From the NCBI GenBank assembly GCA_946902985.2, contig OX336392.1, positions 15,970,716-16,034,715 of the forward strand: a stretch of 64,000 nucleotides of DNA. Direction: 5' to 3'. Below are positions 23,376 to 35,160 of this stretch, piece after piece. Under the pieces are notes generated by a model. That model saw only the letters and a list, made by a program, of their open reading frames with translations. It did not search any database and was not told where the DNA came from. The position numbers and the translations under genes are program-made. The first letter of the stretch is position 1; each line of letters opens with the position of its first letter. This DNA is from Meconema thalassinum (lineage: Eukaryota > Arthropoda > Insecta > Orthoptera > Tettigoniidae).

Positions 23376-24225
23376 GCCCCGAACAGTTAACACAGTGTAT
23401 TAGATGATGAGGAAAGCCGCAACGTGGATCATGCATCATTGCCTGGGCAAATAACGGTTGAACGAGTTTATATGACTTAGGACAAGATGCGGGCGGCGTA
23501 GCTGCCTCCAGTGGAGCGGAATCCATTACAGCGATAGCTGTGTGGGTGTGATGTGATAGGGGGAGGGGGAGGCAGTCAGATGCCGGTACACTAACCAGTT
23601 TATCCCCCCGGTGCGATGATTTGATTGCAGGGAAGGGTTATGTATGTCCGTAGGGGGAGGCTACCCCCCGCACTCGCAATTACAGCCGCTTGCCATCACC
23701 GGCCAAGCAAAATGCCTCCTAAACCCACTTGGCCATAAGGCTCAATCTCCCTTCTCCGGAGCTTTCAAGATAATATGGTTCTCTGTATTCAATGGTCTAT
23801 TACCAACAGGATGCCAGGGTAAATTTTGTTTTCAAAGTTGAGGAAGGTTGTTGGGTGGGGAAACTAAAATGAAGGAGCAACTTTTTGACCATTTGGAAGT
23901 GGGAATTGTTTGAGTGCGGGGGTGGGGACGTAGAGGGGATATATACAGTGGCTGCAGGCCAGGAGAAGAGATGAGATGGGATGGATTTGGCTCAGTGTAT
24001 TGATTTTGAAGACAGTTTTATTTTCCTCCCCAACCCCCTGCAATGGAAATGTCAATTATGACCATTACACAACATGGATCGTTGGCAGAACAAGAGGACA
24101 AATATTATGGACCACATTGCACAGTTGTGCGCTGTCACAAGCAAAATAAAAGTAAATAAAAGATAAAAGATTAGAATTTGATTTACGTAGCGCAGCTTAA
24201 CAAGAGAACTTATTCGTAGAACGTA
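23373..24225. other. No gene recognised
   Basis: Short frames without domains, with some G-rich stretches (23,560-23,680). Confidence 0.5.
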
Positions 24226-24229
24226 GGTT

Positions 24230-24233
24230 TCTC

Positions 24234-24270
<37 letters not shown>

Positions 24271-24412
24271 AATTGTTGTTCTTAGGAGCCTAACATCTAG
24301 GTTATCGGCCCCTAATGGTTTGGATAATAGTCTTTATGTCATTATAATTTCTCTCTATCTACCACAATATTACTGTAGCTACTCGCCTACAACTAAAACT
24401 TATACCTACTAG
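24230..24412 (+). repeat. Family A end fragment with (GAT)n
   Basis: A GAT run (24,235-24,270) precedes the CTAACATCTAGGTTATCGGC end of family A. It continues to an AACTAAAACTTATACCTACT-like stretch where a SINE begins. Confidence 0.7.
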
Positions 24413-24414
24413 AA

Positions 24415-24612
24415 GACCGACTGCGTGGTTCAGCGGTAACGTTATCACCTGCTGATCCCGAGATAGCGGGATCGAATCCCTGCGCAGTCGGTTGACATTT
24501 GAGGGTGTTCAAATACGAAGGAGTTGTGTCAGGGGAAACATTCCGGCATCCCGGCATCTCTAAAAGAAAAGCCAGAGTAGTTAAAAGGGACGTAAAACCA
24601 ATAATATTCTTC
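24415..24612 (+). repeat. tRNA-derived SINE (type 1), copy 1
   Basis: A tRNA-like head (CTGCGTGGTTCAGCGGTAAC as A-box region; GATCGAATCCC as B-box region) is followed by a shared body. The body contains TTGAGGGTG, ATTCCGGCA and AGTTAAAAGGGACGTAAAAC. It matches 38,986-39,209 over its length but has an internal deletion. Confidence 0.85.
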
Positions 24613-24619
24613 TTTATTT

Positions 24620-25025
24620 GTTTCACCCAACTTTGGGGTACATGAAATCAATCATTTTTTTTATTGTTTTGAGCTTTCCTTGAGATCTTGCTTCCCTTTC
24701 TTCGGCAGAGATGTGGATCGTACGCTTTTGTTTGAATTTCACTTGGAACCGTTATTTCTTATCCTTGGCGATGGTTTTGGCTGTTTTGTCCATGAGCATG
24801 GTGTCTGTAATTTGGAGTTCTACGAGGTCTTTCTCAGTTTCCTTAAACCAAAGAGGTTTTGTATTTTTATTACGAAAGTAGTCGAAGATCTTTTCGGTTA
24901 GTCTATTTGAATTCATTCGGAGGATGTGCCCATAAAATGCATTTCTCATTTTTTTATTGTGTCCGAGAGTTTTTCAGTTTTTTGGTAAAGAGTTTCGTTC
25001 CTAACATGAATTAATTTGTTGTTAT
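24620..25025 (-). pseudogene. LINE C-terminal fragment
   Basis: The minus strand encodes FYGHILRMNSNRLTEKIFDY and K-E-T-E-K-D-L. This matches the C-terminal region of the LINE at 53.8-57.2 kb (FLGHLYRM; RIFDYFW). It is 5'-truncated, with frameshifts. An ATT microsatellite abuts it. Confidence 0.7.
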
Positions 25026-25027
25026 GG

Positions 25028-25030
25028 AAT

Positions 25031-25081
<51 letters not shown>

Positions 25082-25082
25082 G
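25028..25082 (+). repeat. (ATT)n microsatellite
   Basis: Trinucleotide run next to a LINE fragment. Confidence 0.9.
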
Positions 25083-25445
25083 ATTGTGGTGGCCATGATT
25101 GGCAAATGGTGTGGTCTATGCAGTGCGTCTGAAATTACGAAAAAGTGAGCATAATAAGACTTACAATTGTTTTACAGCTGTGTGTACATTCCTGTTATTA
25201 CGCAACGTTTGGTGAGTGTGGAATATATAACTATTACTAACCTATTTCAATAGAAAAGTAGACTGACATCGACTTTTGAGGTTAGATTCAAAAACAATAG
25301 ACCTTGATATTACGTCTGGAAACAGACAGTGATAACATTCGTCATTAATTACTTTAGAGGGCTGTGAGACTATTACTCCTTGGAAACAGCTACTGTAATC
25401 TAGGCCTTTAATATCCACAGCCATCTAGAGCAAGGAGTAGTAGTA
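25083..25445. other. Unassigned sequence
   Basis: No gene or repeat relationship was noticed. Confidence 0.5.
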
Positions 25446-25708
25446 AGCATCTAGGTCCTGTTGTTAGGAGGAGCGGGAGGGTCTGGACACTTTGGAGTCA
25501 ACGCCATTTTCTTCCCACACCACTGGCCTGACCTACGCTTTACCAGTTTAAGAACATGAATCGTCATCTAACGAACCAAGAAAGAGATGCGTACTGGAAA
25601 AATGCGGTCTGGCCTCGATTGTCTAAGGTGAATATAACGGGAGAGTCATCGAGTGATGGGTCAGTTGCGGAAGATACAATACTCCTCCCATCTTAACATC
25701 TTGACAAA

Positions 25709-26830
25709 TTGATGAGAACGGAAGAAGAGGCATTGCAAAGAAGCTATAATATCATCCAAAAGATGAAGCTTGCTGCGGCGAAACAGGAAAACATGTCGAA
25801 GTATGTGAAGGATGGAATTGTGAAGATGGGGAGGCGATTGACAGCATTGTCTTCTGTAAGAATGCTAGGTACAAGGAGAAACAACAAGTTGAAGCAACCA
25901 CAATAACTGATCGAGCACAAGCATCAAACTTTCTAGATGGCGAAAGAGAAATGGAAGAAAAAGAAAGAGGAGAAGTTATAGTCATGGCTTAAGGTTGTGA
26001 CCAGGAAGAAACCACGAGAGAAAGGGACTCAAATGCAGGTTGAATTGCAGTGGGAAGATTCCCCAGGCAAGAGACAGAGTCAAATGCTCAAGAAGCAGCC
26101 AACAAAGTCTCGACTGCCAGCTGTGCTAATTATGCCAGCAGAAGGCAAGTCGTATGCCTATGTGCTACGGGAGATTCGGCGGAAGGCAAATCCTGCTGAC
26201 ACAGGAACGGAAGTTAGGTCTATAACACAGACTAGAGCCGGTGAAGTTCTTGTTACTCTCGGCAAAAGCAATCGAGATAATGCGGCATTTAGCGACTCGT
26301 TGAAGAATATCCTAGGACAAGATGTGACAGTCCGCAGTCTTGAGCCGAAGGTGACAATTGAGATTAGAGATCTTGATGCTCTCACGACCAAAGATGAAGT
26401 TTTAGAGTCCATTAAGGACATTATTAAAGAACCCCCGGATGGTCTGAAGATTATGGTAACGCAGACTAACAGTCGGAAGCAGAAAATGGCCGTTTTAACT
26501 CTACCATAAAAGGCTGCAAATGATCTTCTAAGGGAAGGCTTAGTTCAAGTAGGATGGGTCAGTTGTAGAGTGAGGCGGAGAATATCAGTTCTTCGATGCT
26601 ACCGATGCCTTAGTTATGGCCATATTACCAAAATATTTTAGGGCCCTGACAGAAGCAAGCCTTGCTTCTACTGTGGACAGAATGATCACAAAGCCAGGGA
26701 TTGCATCAACCCAAAGAAGTGTGTCTTATGCGATTAGAGTGGCATTACGCAGCAGAATTTGTGTCGTGTGGCCGGATCGGGCCAATGTAAGGTGTTCCGC
26801 GAGGCCCTGGAGAAAGCGACGAACCTGAAA
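25709..26830 (+). pseudogene. R1-type gag-like ORF1 with CCHC zinc knuckles
   Basis: Frames at 25,709-25,906 and 25,997-26,509 give the basic N-part and the folded gag domain (SYAYVLREIR; RAGEVLVTLGKS; KVTIEIRDLDALTTKDEV). Another frame (about 26,590-26,740) encodes three Cys clusters: C-Y-R-C-L-S-Y-G-H, C-F-Y-C-G-Q-N-D-H-K-A-R-D-C, and C-V-L-C. The middle one is a canonical CCHC knuckle. In R1 elements this protein binds element RNA. At least two frameshifts and in-frame stops (about 26,638 and 26,735) kill it. Confidence 0.8.
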
Positions 26831-26837
26831 CGAAAAT

Positions 26838-28083
26838 AATTCGAGTTCTACAAGCTAATATAAAGAGGAGTAGAACAGCCCATCATCTGTTGTACCAGCT
26901 AGCTGCCGAGAAACAAACTGATCTGCTGTTAATTAGTGAACAGTACCAAGATAAGGAGTCACCTCTCTGGCTTAGAGATCAATTAGGCACCTCTGTTATT
27001 TGGATCTTAGACCCTGGAAAAATTCCAATAAAAGAACATGGGAGCGGGAACGGATTCGTTTGGTTAAAGAGTAGAGGGGTCTCGTAATTTAGTGTCTATC
27101 TTACTCCAAATAAAATACTGGGAGACTTTCGTCAGAAAGTCAACTATATGGAAGATGCCATTCTTAATTTAACTGGGGCAATCATTGTAGCTGGGGATTT
27201 CAATGCCAGAGCAGTGGAATGGGGTATGGCAAATACCAATTCCCCAGGTAAGTTAATTTTGGAAATGGCATCAAGGACAGAGCTTTTGATCTTAAATGTA
27301 GGTGCAGTGTCAACCTTTCGGCGTCCGGGTTATACAGAGACCATTCCAGATATCTCCATGGCTTCTGAGACGTTAGTACCATACATCAAGGAATGGAAGG
27401 TTATAGAAGACTACACTGGTAGTGATCATCAGTATATTAATTTTGATGTGTGCAGTAATATAAGGGGGACGAACTTATCTACTCAGAAACAACGGAGATG
27501 GAATTTGAATAAGATCCATCTTGATGCATTTAAGGAGGCGTTAGTCAGTGGTGTAGAACCAATTGAGGATATGGAGCCTGACGGAGAGGCTGATGTTAAG
27601 ACTCTCGTTTCCTCAACTATGAAACTTATTACATCGGCGTGTGATACCTCATTGCCAAGTTTCAGATCACGCCATCGGAAGAGCCCTGCATATTGGTGGA
27701 CACATGAAATTGTAGAATTGAGGCGGAATTGCCTTAGACTCCGACGTGCCGCACAACGGACAAGAAATCTGGAAGATGGCAATGCCTTATCAGCCGAACA
27801 TGGAGATGCAAAGAAGCTACTTCGGAAAACCATAAATCAAAGCAAAGCTGAGAGCTGGAGGAAGCTATGTGAGGATATTGACACTGATCCATGGGGATTG
27901 GGATATACAGTTGTGAGAAAGAAGCTTGGGTCACAAAGAACACCGTGTGTCATGGATGCAAATAGTATGGCCATTATTGTCCAAACTCTTTTCCCAACAC
28001 ATCCAACAATCCCTGAGCAGAATTTCGATGTAGATATTGAAATTCCTCTTTTCACTGAGGATGAGTTGAGTAGGGCTACTTAG
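26838..28083 (+). pseudogene. R1-type endonuclease portion of ORF2
   Basis: The N-terminus IRVLQANIKRSRTAHHLL starts near 26,840. Downstream are LLLISEQYQD (catalytic Glu region), IIVAGDFNARAVEWG (27,183-27,227, the conserved G-D-F-N) and YTGSDHQYINFDV (27,412-27,450, the final S-D-H). These are the hallmark residues of APE-type endonucleases that nick target DNA for target-primed reverse transcription. A stop at about 27,087 splits the domain. The frame then runs open from 27,148 to 28,083 into the linker before the RT. Confidence 0.85.
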
Positions 28084-29799
28084 TCTCTGCGAAACAAAAA
28101 AATCCCCTGGTCCTGACGGCATCTCAAATGAGATTCTCAAATGAATAATCGAGTTACATCCACAATTAATATTAAGAACGTTCAAAGAGTGCCTAAAAGC
28201 AGGAGTGATCAGCATCTGCTGGAAGGTCTGTCGTCTGGCGCTCATTAATAAGGGAAAGGGAGACCCGGATTTACCATCATCATACCGCCCTCTGTGTATG
28301 CTCGATACAACAGGGAAGCTCTTTGAGAAGCTTCTGAGAGTCAGGTTGCGCCAAGCGATCATGGCAGCGGGCGATTTATCACCAAGACAATATGGATTTC
28401 GAACAGGAAGATCGACCCTGGATGCGATACAAGAAATTGTTGCAGCTGGCCAGCGGGCGGAGAATTACAATCACCACTCCCATCGTGTGGTTCTCTTTGT
28501 TACTCTTGACGTAAGAAATGCATTCAACTCTGTGAAGTGGAGTGACATGCTGAATGTGTTGGAGAATACATTTCATGTCCCAAATTATCTCTTACGGATG
28601 ATAAATTCCTACTTTAAAGATCGTTCGTTGCTTTATAACACGACAGAAGGACAACGCAGGGTACGGGTCTCAGCCGGAGCAGCACAGGGTTCGATTTTAG
28701 GACCAGATCTATGGAATATCACATATGATAGCTTGCTGAGATCTGAAGTCCCTGATGAAACTATCCTAGTAGGTTATGCAGATGATGTTGCTGCTCTTGT
28801 AGCAGGAAGAAGTGTCAAGCAGGCACAGTTGCGACTCAATATGGTAATGCGTACAGTCAATAGTTGGATGGAGGAACATGGTCTGTCTTTAGCACTTAAT
28901 AAGACAGAAATTGTAATCCTAACAAAGAAGATAATTCAGACAATTCTCCCAATACAGGTTGGAGACATTCATGTAGAGACGCGGCCAGCAGCAAAATATT
29001 TCGGTATCATGATCAGAAATAAACTGAACTTGGAGAACAAATTAGACGGAATGCAGATAAGGCGGCTAATGGTCTATGTTGATGGGCTAAAATCTAGTAT
29101 GAGGAGATAACTGATGACAGCCATCCATTCAGTTCTGCTGTATGGAGCGGAAATATGGGTGGAAGACCTTGATAAGGAAATTTATAGGAAGTCACTAGCA
29201 CAAGTGCAGAGACGGGGGTGCTTTGCGCGTGGCATCTGCTTATCGCACGGTCTCTGAAGAAGCAGTTCTTGTTATTGCCGGGATTATTCCAATTTTTTTC
29301 TTGTAAAAGAACGCAAGTACATTTACTGGACGAAATCGGAAGTAGCTTTACAAAATGCAAGACGAACAGCAAAAGTACAAACCTTTCATAATTTGCAGAT
29401 CAAATGGGAGCAAGGACACCGAAGCCAGTGGACTAGGAGAATGATACCCCAGGTGCAGGTTTGGACATAGAGGAAACATGGTGAGGTTGGTTATTATCTC
29501 ACTCAGTTCTTGACTGGCCATGGATAGGCTACTTCTGTTCTTATCTTAAGAAGATGGGGAAAGTGGATTCACCAGATTGTATCTACTGTGTTAATGAGGT
29601 AGATAATGATAATCTCACCTTCTTCTCTTGTGGACGGTGGGTCCAGAATAGGCAGTCTCTTCAAGATCACTTTGATGTAGAGATATCTCCCGACAATATT
29701 GTTGCGGTAATGCTACAAAATGAAGAACATTGGAAACTTGTAGCAAGTTTTGTTGAAGATATCCTCCGAACAAAGAAGACGGATCTGGATCGCTACTGA
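28084..29799 (+). pseudogene. R1-type reverse transcriptase and C-terminal finger
   Basis: The main open frame is 28,205-29,110. It carries YRPLCMLDTTGKLFEKLL, QYGFRTGRSTLDAI, FVTLDVRNAFNSVKW (catalytic Asp), GAAQGSILGPDLWN and GYADDVAAL (YADD at about 28,777-28,788). The RT core residues are therefore intact. The thumb and C-terminus are in other frames: VLLYGAEIWVEDL (about 29,130) and the ORF at 29,554-29,799 with C-I-Y-C ... F-F-S-C and a W-K-L-V-A-S-F. A stop precedes the RT frame near 28,081. Confidence 0.85.
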
Positions 29800-29999
29800 A
29801 GATAATTCACTAAGGAGGAGAACCCTACGGGCAGATATAAAATTACTCTAGCCTGAAGTAATGTGCTAAACGGTTCCAGGCTAGTGTTCAGAAGTAACGG
29901 GGGGAGTTTTAGTCGGTAGTCTGCTACTCAGGAGCAGGAGCCCGACACTCTGTGCGTAAATGCATTTCTCCCCCCCCCCCCCAAAAAAAAAAATGTTAA

Positions 30000-30084
30000 T
30001 ATTATTTTTATTATTTTAGACTAGAATAAGAAATGGACAAAACAGGAATGAGGGAAATAACAGACATAAAAATAAATGCCTTCA
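30000..30084. other. Short AT-rich spacer
   Basis: No feature seen. Confidence 0.5.
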
Positions 30085-30500
30085 GCCCGTGAAGAGTTGT
30101 TGTTGTTGCTTCCTTTTGGGGCTGTGACACCGTGGTCATATAGCCCTGTGTATTTTGCGTATGTGTCTGGAATTTGTTCGATATCCTGTGTTATCGTGAT
30201 GGCTGTACCAGTGTGTGTGTATTTATATATGTGTGATAGGACTGAGAGGGAGGCGGCCGTGGCCTTAATTCAGGAATAATCCAAGCATTTGCCCGGAGTA
30301 GAAGTGGAAGGGGGGGGGGGCACGGAAAACTACTTCGAGGATATCTGAGGTCAGAGTCGAACCCTGCTCTTCTCAGTTTTGGCTCACGAGGCTGAGGGTA
30401 CACCGTTCCAACCCTTTTACCGGAATTGAAATATCTTGGCAGAGCCGAGATTCAAACCTTGACCTCCGGGCCGACTGCCAAGAATACTAGCCGTTATACC
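30085..30500 (+). repeat. SINE-like composite (family C plus a tRNA-like tail)
   Basis: Family C is marked by a GGGGCTGTGACACCGTGGTCAT-like segment, then TAGCCC(C)GTGTA, then TGTGTTATCGTGATGGCTGTA. It is followed by a segment with a GTAGAAGTGGAAG-like motif and minus-strand tRNA-like B-box regions. Related copies lie at 31,520-31,690, 32,270-32,700, 58,470-58,620 and (minus) 62,190-62,340. Confidence 0.65.
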
Positions 30501-30504
30501 ACGA

Positions 30505-31035
30505 GGTTGTAATCCCGCGAAGAATGAGTACTGAGGGACTTGGAAGGAAATAGAGCCATGAAAGGTAGATACGAAAGGGGCGAAAAGAGGGGAGGGTCCG
30601 CCACAACGACAATGAAGAGAGGAGAGGAATTGACCTAGCTCACCAACCGAGAGCTCTTGAGGGTGTAGCGCTATCCAGGATGCACCAGAAGTGGCGGGGC
30701 TACATACACCTCCCTTTATAGGGTCTTGAGCAGAAGGCAGGAGATAGCATGAAAAGATAAACAAGTGGTCTGACCCGTCGAAGAATGAGGGATCAGGAAA
30801 GATGAGACAATGGTTAATTGAGGCACGAAGTAGAGAGATTCCCTAGGCCTCGGATACCCTAATACCGTCGGAGTTGGAAGAGAACAAGAGTTGTCCAAGG
30901 TTGATTGAGAGGAAAGATGAAAGAGAGGAGCCTGGCACAAGTAAGTGGAAGCTATCCAGACTCAGCTGGGGTCCCCTGGTCTCCAACCACCTTCCACTAG
31001 TCGTGAGCTCCTGGGGGGTTATACCTAAAAAGCAA
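30505..31035 (+). repeat. Interspersed repeat family A, copy
   Basis: Shares the AGAATGAG/ACTGAGGGACTTGGAAGG segment, a GGGTGTAGCGCTATCCAGG-like segment, CTCGGATACCCTAATACCGT, and the CAGACTCAGCTGGGGTCCC end with family A. Confidence 0.75.
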
Positions 31036-31112
31036 AGTCCATGCAGATTTAGCCTGCTGTCACATAACTCTTCTACAGGTGACCCTAATGCAGCCTAATT
31101 GATTTCAAGTCG

Positions 31113-31114
31113 TT

Positions 31115-31193
<79 letters not shown>
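31113..31193 (+). repeat. (TTG)n microsatellite
   Basis: TTG run, nearly perfect. Confidence 0.95.
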
Positions 31194-31199
31194 ACATTC

Positions 31200-31690
31200 A
31201 TTTGTAGTTCAGGTGAGGATGGGGAATGAGGCGACCGTGGCTTAAGTTAGATATCATCTCGGCATTTGCCAGGAGTAGAAGTGGGAAACCAAAAATGAAA
31301 CACTTCCAGGATGGCTGAGGTGGGAATCGAACACACCTCTGTTCAGGTTTGTCACACAAGGCTGAGTGTTCCCCGTTCCAGCTATCAGACCAGAAATAAA
31401 TTTCCTCACAGAGTCGAGGATCAAACCAGAACCTTCGGGGAGACAGCCAACATTGGTAGCCACTACATCACAAGGATTACACCATGAGTTAATCTGTCTG
31501 ATTTTCATCACCACTAAAAGTTAGTTGGTTGGTTCCTCAGTTTAAGGGCTGCGACAATGCGGTCATGTATCCCCGTGCACTTTGGGTGTGTGTAGAATCT
31601 GTCTGATGACCGGTGTTAATTGTGATGACTGTATTAGTGTGTGTTATCTGTTTTAATTCAAGTAAGGACTGAAGACGATAATTTCAAACT
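31200..31690 (+). repeat. SINE-like composite repeats
   Basis: 31,205-31,500 matches the segments at 30,240-30,500 and 32,385-32,780 (GGCATTTGCCAGGAGTAGAA; GGTGGGAATCGAAC). The GGGAATCGAAC strings look like reversed tRNA B-box regions. 31,530-31,690 is another family C copy. Confidence 0.65.
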
Positions 31691-31839
31691 TTCGCTACCA
31701 AATGCTACCGTCCACAATACCTAGCTGTGAACTTCGCATCTATTAGATGCCATCGCAACTAGCGCCCGTTGACGAACGTTGGAACTTAAGAGCATTCATC
31801 AAACCTAACCTACAAATTTTGGCTTCACGCAAATTTAGG

Positions 31840-32035
31840 TAGTGGAAGGTTATTTTTCATGCCATAAATTTATGACATGGGACCGCCCGCTTTACTTCCC
31901 CTCCGAAGGAAGGCATACTGAGGGATTTTAACGCTCTTAAAACATCCAACAACTTCGTCCGGGTTTGAACCCGCTACCTTGGGCATAGAAGCTCAGTATG
32001 CTACCGACTACGCCACAGAAGCCGTCGTGTATCAA
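31840..32035 (-). repeat. tRNA-derived SINE (type 2), copy
   Basis: On the minus strand: GGCTTCTGTGGCGTAGTCGG (A-box region), GGTTCAAACCCGGACGAAG (B-box region), then CTCAGTATGCCTTCCTTCGG and ATTTATGGCATG. The same SINE occurs at 58,750-58,915 (minus), 61,812-62,010 (plus) and partially at 62,880-63,000 (minus). Confidence 0.85.
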
Positions 32036-32265
32036 GTCTCCCCCTCCTTGTGTTGTAGTACATGTTTAAGCCGCTTGAGGGCAGCTGCAACTTAGTATTT
32101 GCACGTTCAATGACTACATCGTAATCTAATCGCTGTAAGCATTATGTTCCTGCACTGCCACCTTTTGTGATCCCGGGGTGCGTGTTTAGGCTAGGTCCTA
32201 CAGGCTAGGTCCTAAGGTGAATTCCGGACTCTTACAGGAAATTTCATTGAGGCATTTAGAAGTTG
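32036..32265. other. Unassigned sequence
   Basis: No feature seen, apart from a short tandem GGCTAGGTCCTA duplication near 32,190-32,212. Confidence 0.5.
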
Positions 32266-32269
32266 TCGT

Positions 32270-32790
32270 TGTTACCTCATTTGCAGGGCTTGGACATGGT
32301 GGTCATTTAGTCCCGTGTGTTTAGAATTAGTAAGATAACCTGTGTTATTGTGGTGTCAGTAACAGTATGTTTATTTGTCATTCTGATGAGGATTGGGAAG
32401 GAAGCAGTTAGGAACCATCGTGGCATTTGCCTGGAGTAGAAGTGGGAAACCACGGTAAACCATCTCAAAAGTCTGCAGTCCTTACTTGAATTAAGAAACA
32501 GATAACACACACTAATACAGTCATCACAATTAACACCGGTTATCAGACAGATTCTACACACACCCAAAGTACACGGGGCTACATAACCGCATTGTCGCAG
32601 CCCGTAAACATAAGAACCAACCAACCATCTCTAGGTTGGCTAAGGTGGGAATTGAACCCAATTCAACTTAGTTCTGCCTGTGTGTAACCCGTTCCAGCCC
32701 TCAGACCAGAGTTGGTAGGGACGGAATATGAACCCGGACCACCGGGGCGAGGCACTGGCAATCGGATGCAAGTGATAGCTGAGAAGTGTG
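32270..32790 (+). repeat. Family C copies in head-to-head arrangement plus tRNA-like segment
   Basis: Plus-strand family C at about 32,280-32,450 is followed by a minus-strand family C at about 32,470-32,625. The pair therefore forms a loose inverted repeat. 32,630-32,790 repeats the GGTGGGAATTGAAC segment seen at 31,320. Confidence 0.6.
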
Positions 32791-32794
32791 GGAA

Positions 32795-33395
32795 AATGAC
32801 CCTTAAAACATATTTCCGTAAGGGGTATTTGCAAAGTGAAATAAATTGTCACTTACATTCCTTTGCTTTTGAGCGCCTTAATTATGATCTGCGTGATGGG
32901 ACCAGTTACACTCAGCCTTATGCGGGAAAACTGAGCAATCCTACGAGCGGTTTTCCGTGGTTTCCCCACTTCTAACTTAGAAATAATGCTGATATTGCTC
33001 CTAACTTAAGGTCACGTCTACATCCTTTGCCATCCTAACCTCGATTACAACTAGCCTACACAAACCACTACAGACACCATAATAGCACAGGCTATCACAC
33101 AAATTATGCATGGGGCTGGCGATCATAGTGTCGAAGCCATACAACAGCAACTCGTTTGCTTCATTCGAGCATTCTAATTAATATCGTGAGACTAAAAGAG
33201 CCCTTATGCCTGTGTATTTTAGCTGACTGTGTGATTTACGTGCTTGCCTATTGTGCCATGGCTGTGGGACCGAATTCCGACATAGTCGATTATTTGATCG
33301 ACGTTGAAGCCGAAAACATTTGTTATCTTCCGCAATAAGTTGCAATTTCCTTGTGTAGTACAATTTGTTTGATTGCGTTGGCTATACTTTAGAGC
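32795..33395. other. No gene recognised
   Basis: Open frames such as 33,156-33,338 have no recognisable domain. Confidence 0.5.
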
Positions 33396-33875
33396 CGGTT
33401 ATAGCCCGAGGCGAACTTTTCTCTCAGAATCTCTACTTAGTATAAAACAAAGTCCCCGATTCTTGGATGTTACGGGTAATCTCGAGAACCACTGGATGGA
33501 TTTTGATGCGGTTTCACCATTCCGTAAAGGATATCTCGAGGATGAGTTCTGTAGAAAATAATTTATGTATGATCAAAGAAAGCCGAGCAGTAACGATTTC
33601 AGTGGAAAAGTCGAAAAAAAATCTGGCGTCCGAGCGCTTTGTAAGCTTACGCTGGGCAAACCGTTAAAAATAGCTAAATACTATGAGTGTAAGAATTGTC
33701 CAGCATAAAAAGTTCTACAAAAAAAAGTCCACGAGAGCATATGTCTATCTTCAATACATCGCCCTCTATAAGTGTTTTTACGTTTTAATTTCTTCCAACC
33801 ATGTCCATTCAACTACTGAGGCGACAGTTTACGAGCTAGCCAAGGGCGAGTCTATCATCCCTGTTACAGCCTAGC

Positions 33876-35160
33876 TATAAGGCATCCAACGTTTAGAATG
33901 AAGCACTGGTTAGATAGGGATATTCTTCTCTCTTTCTGTTGCACGTGAGACATGTATGACGCTGTCATTTTCTAGCAATTCACTGTTGCCATATCAGTCG
34001 AAAATTTTTCTTTGTCGAAAAAACAGCATATTCGGGTAGAACTGTGTTTTGCCGATCTTTTTTGTCCAATATTATAACTACGTAAACTTGATAGAAATGC
34101 TAGAAAAATTAGATATCCATATTTTTTTTAAACGATAAACTGTGTCCCCTTTTTAGTAAAATCGATCTTATATCATGTTGCATTGAGTTTGTGATGCCTA
34201 TTTTTCACACACGTGTAGCTAAATGTGCCGTCTTGATGATGGATTATTGAAATATTTTATACTGGCAATATTGCAATTTTCATGTAGGTAAAACTTCTGA
34301 ATATTCTCTCATAACCGCATAGCAGCATTGAAAAAGTTCGTATGCTGCCAACTTTTCTACTTTTAAAGATAACCATGTCATGTCAGTTTGAGAGTTGTAG
34401 AGGAATGTTGCAAGAAGTTTTCTACCTGCTTACCCAGAGTATAGGTTTAATTGTTTACACAGGCCGGGCTGTTCATAGACCGCGGATTATAAGAATGAAG
34501 TTTCGAAGGACAGCGGGGTGCAGCTTGCTAATCACAGCTTTATTACTGTGCCCTTCAAGCTTGTATTTCAGTAGTTCGGCTGTCTCTATCTTGAGTGTGT
34601 GTGCAGCAGTTCTGTTAGATTTAACGTGTTGTATTTTACGTATTTCACGTACAACAATGGATAGTTTTGTGAAAAGAAAGCGTGGTCAAGTGCTCAGAAG
34701 GAGGGAAAAACATGTCGTAATTAATGTGTTCAGTTATTTTAAGAATATTAAACCTAAGGAAAGTAGGCCTATAAATAATTTGGTCAATGAAACTGCTCTG
34801 ACCACAGGAATACAAAGACTACGGTTTTTAAAATACGTAGTGAGAGTGGGCAGGGTCCAGTACTGTCGCCACGCAAAAAGAGGCAAAGTAATACACTTCG
34901 CAAGAATAGCAGGAATGTTAAATATAATGACTTTATAATGACGTTATAGTTAATTTAATTTAATTTCGTTGTATGTGTTATGTTAGCTTATTATTAGTAT
35001 TATCATGCAGTACTTAATTCAAGTCTTCGTCACTGCACAATCGCTGAATGTGCGGAAAGTGTACGCGAAGCGCTTTGTACTGCCTCCTCTCATGGAGTGG
35101 CAACCCTGTCGTAACGCGCCGTAAGACCAATGCTTCATTCTAAACGTTGGATGCCTTATA
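33876..35160 (+). mobile_element. TIR DNA transposon with TA target site
   Basis: About 35 bp at the left end (TAAGGCATCCAACGTTTAGA and onward) are repeated inverted at the right end (TCTAAACGTTGGATGCCTTA), with one mismatch near GCA(C/T)TGGT. TA dinucleotides bound both ends, as expected for the Tc1/mariner/IS630 superfamily. The element is 1.28 kb and includes the degenerate ORF at 34,655-34,900. It interrupts a Helitron-like repeat, so it is the younger insertion. Confidence 0.75.
34655..34938 (+). pseudogene. N-terminal DNA-binding fragment of a transposase-like ORF
   Basis: The ATG at 34,657 begins MDSFVKRKRGQVLRRREKH, then VINVFSYFKN and NLVNETALTTGI. This resembles the basic, helix-turn-helix start found upstream of DDE transposases in several arthropod Tc-like elements. 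The expected continuation appears as scraps in another frame (a SPRKKR-like motif near 34,870). No DDE catalytic domain is present, so the element is non-autonomous. An upstream in-frame extension to 34,342 is not supported by any similarity. Confidence 0.5.

Larger units (their letters stand above)
25450..29995 (+). mobile_element. R1-clade LINE, nearly full length, inactive
   Basis: About 4.5 kb carries, in order, a gag-like ORF with CCHC knuckles, an apurinic-type endonuclease, an RT with YADD, and a C-terminal C-x2-C...C finger. This order and the gag signature (VTIEIRDLDALTTKDEV) are typical of R1-clade elements. The 3' UTR begins with a GGGGGGAGTTTTAGTCGGTA-like motif and ends in a C-run plus A-run (29,970-29,993). 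Frameshifts and stops break every ORF. I do not recognise 28S rDNA flanks, the usual R1 target, on either side. The 5' limit is approximate. Confidence 0.8.

Noticed and set aside
34342..34938. 198-codon frame taken as a complete gene
   Set aside because: Only the part from about 34,657 resembles transposase-associated proteins, and the upstream extension looks like chance.
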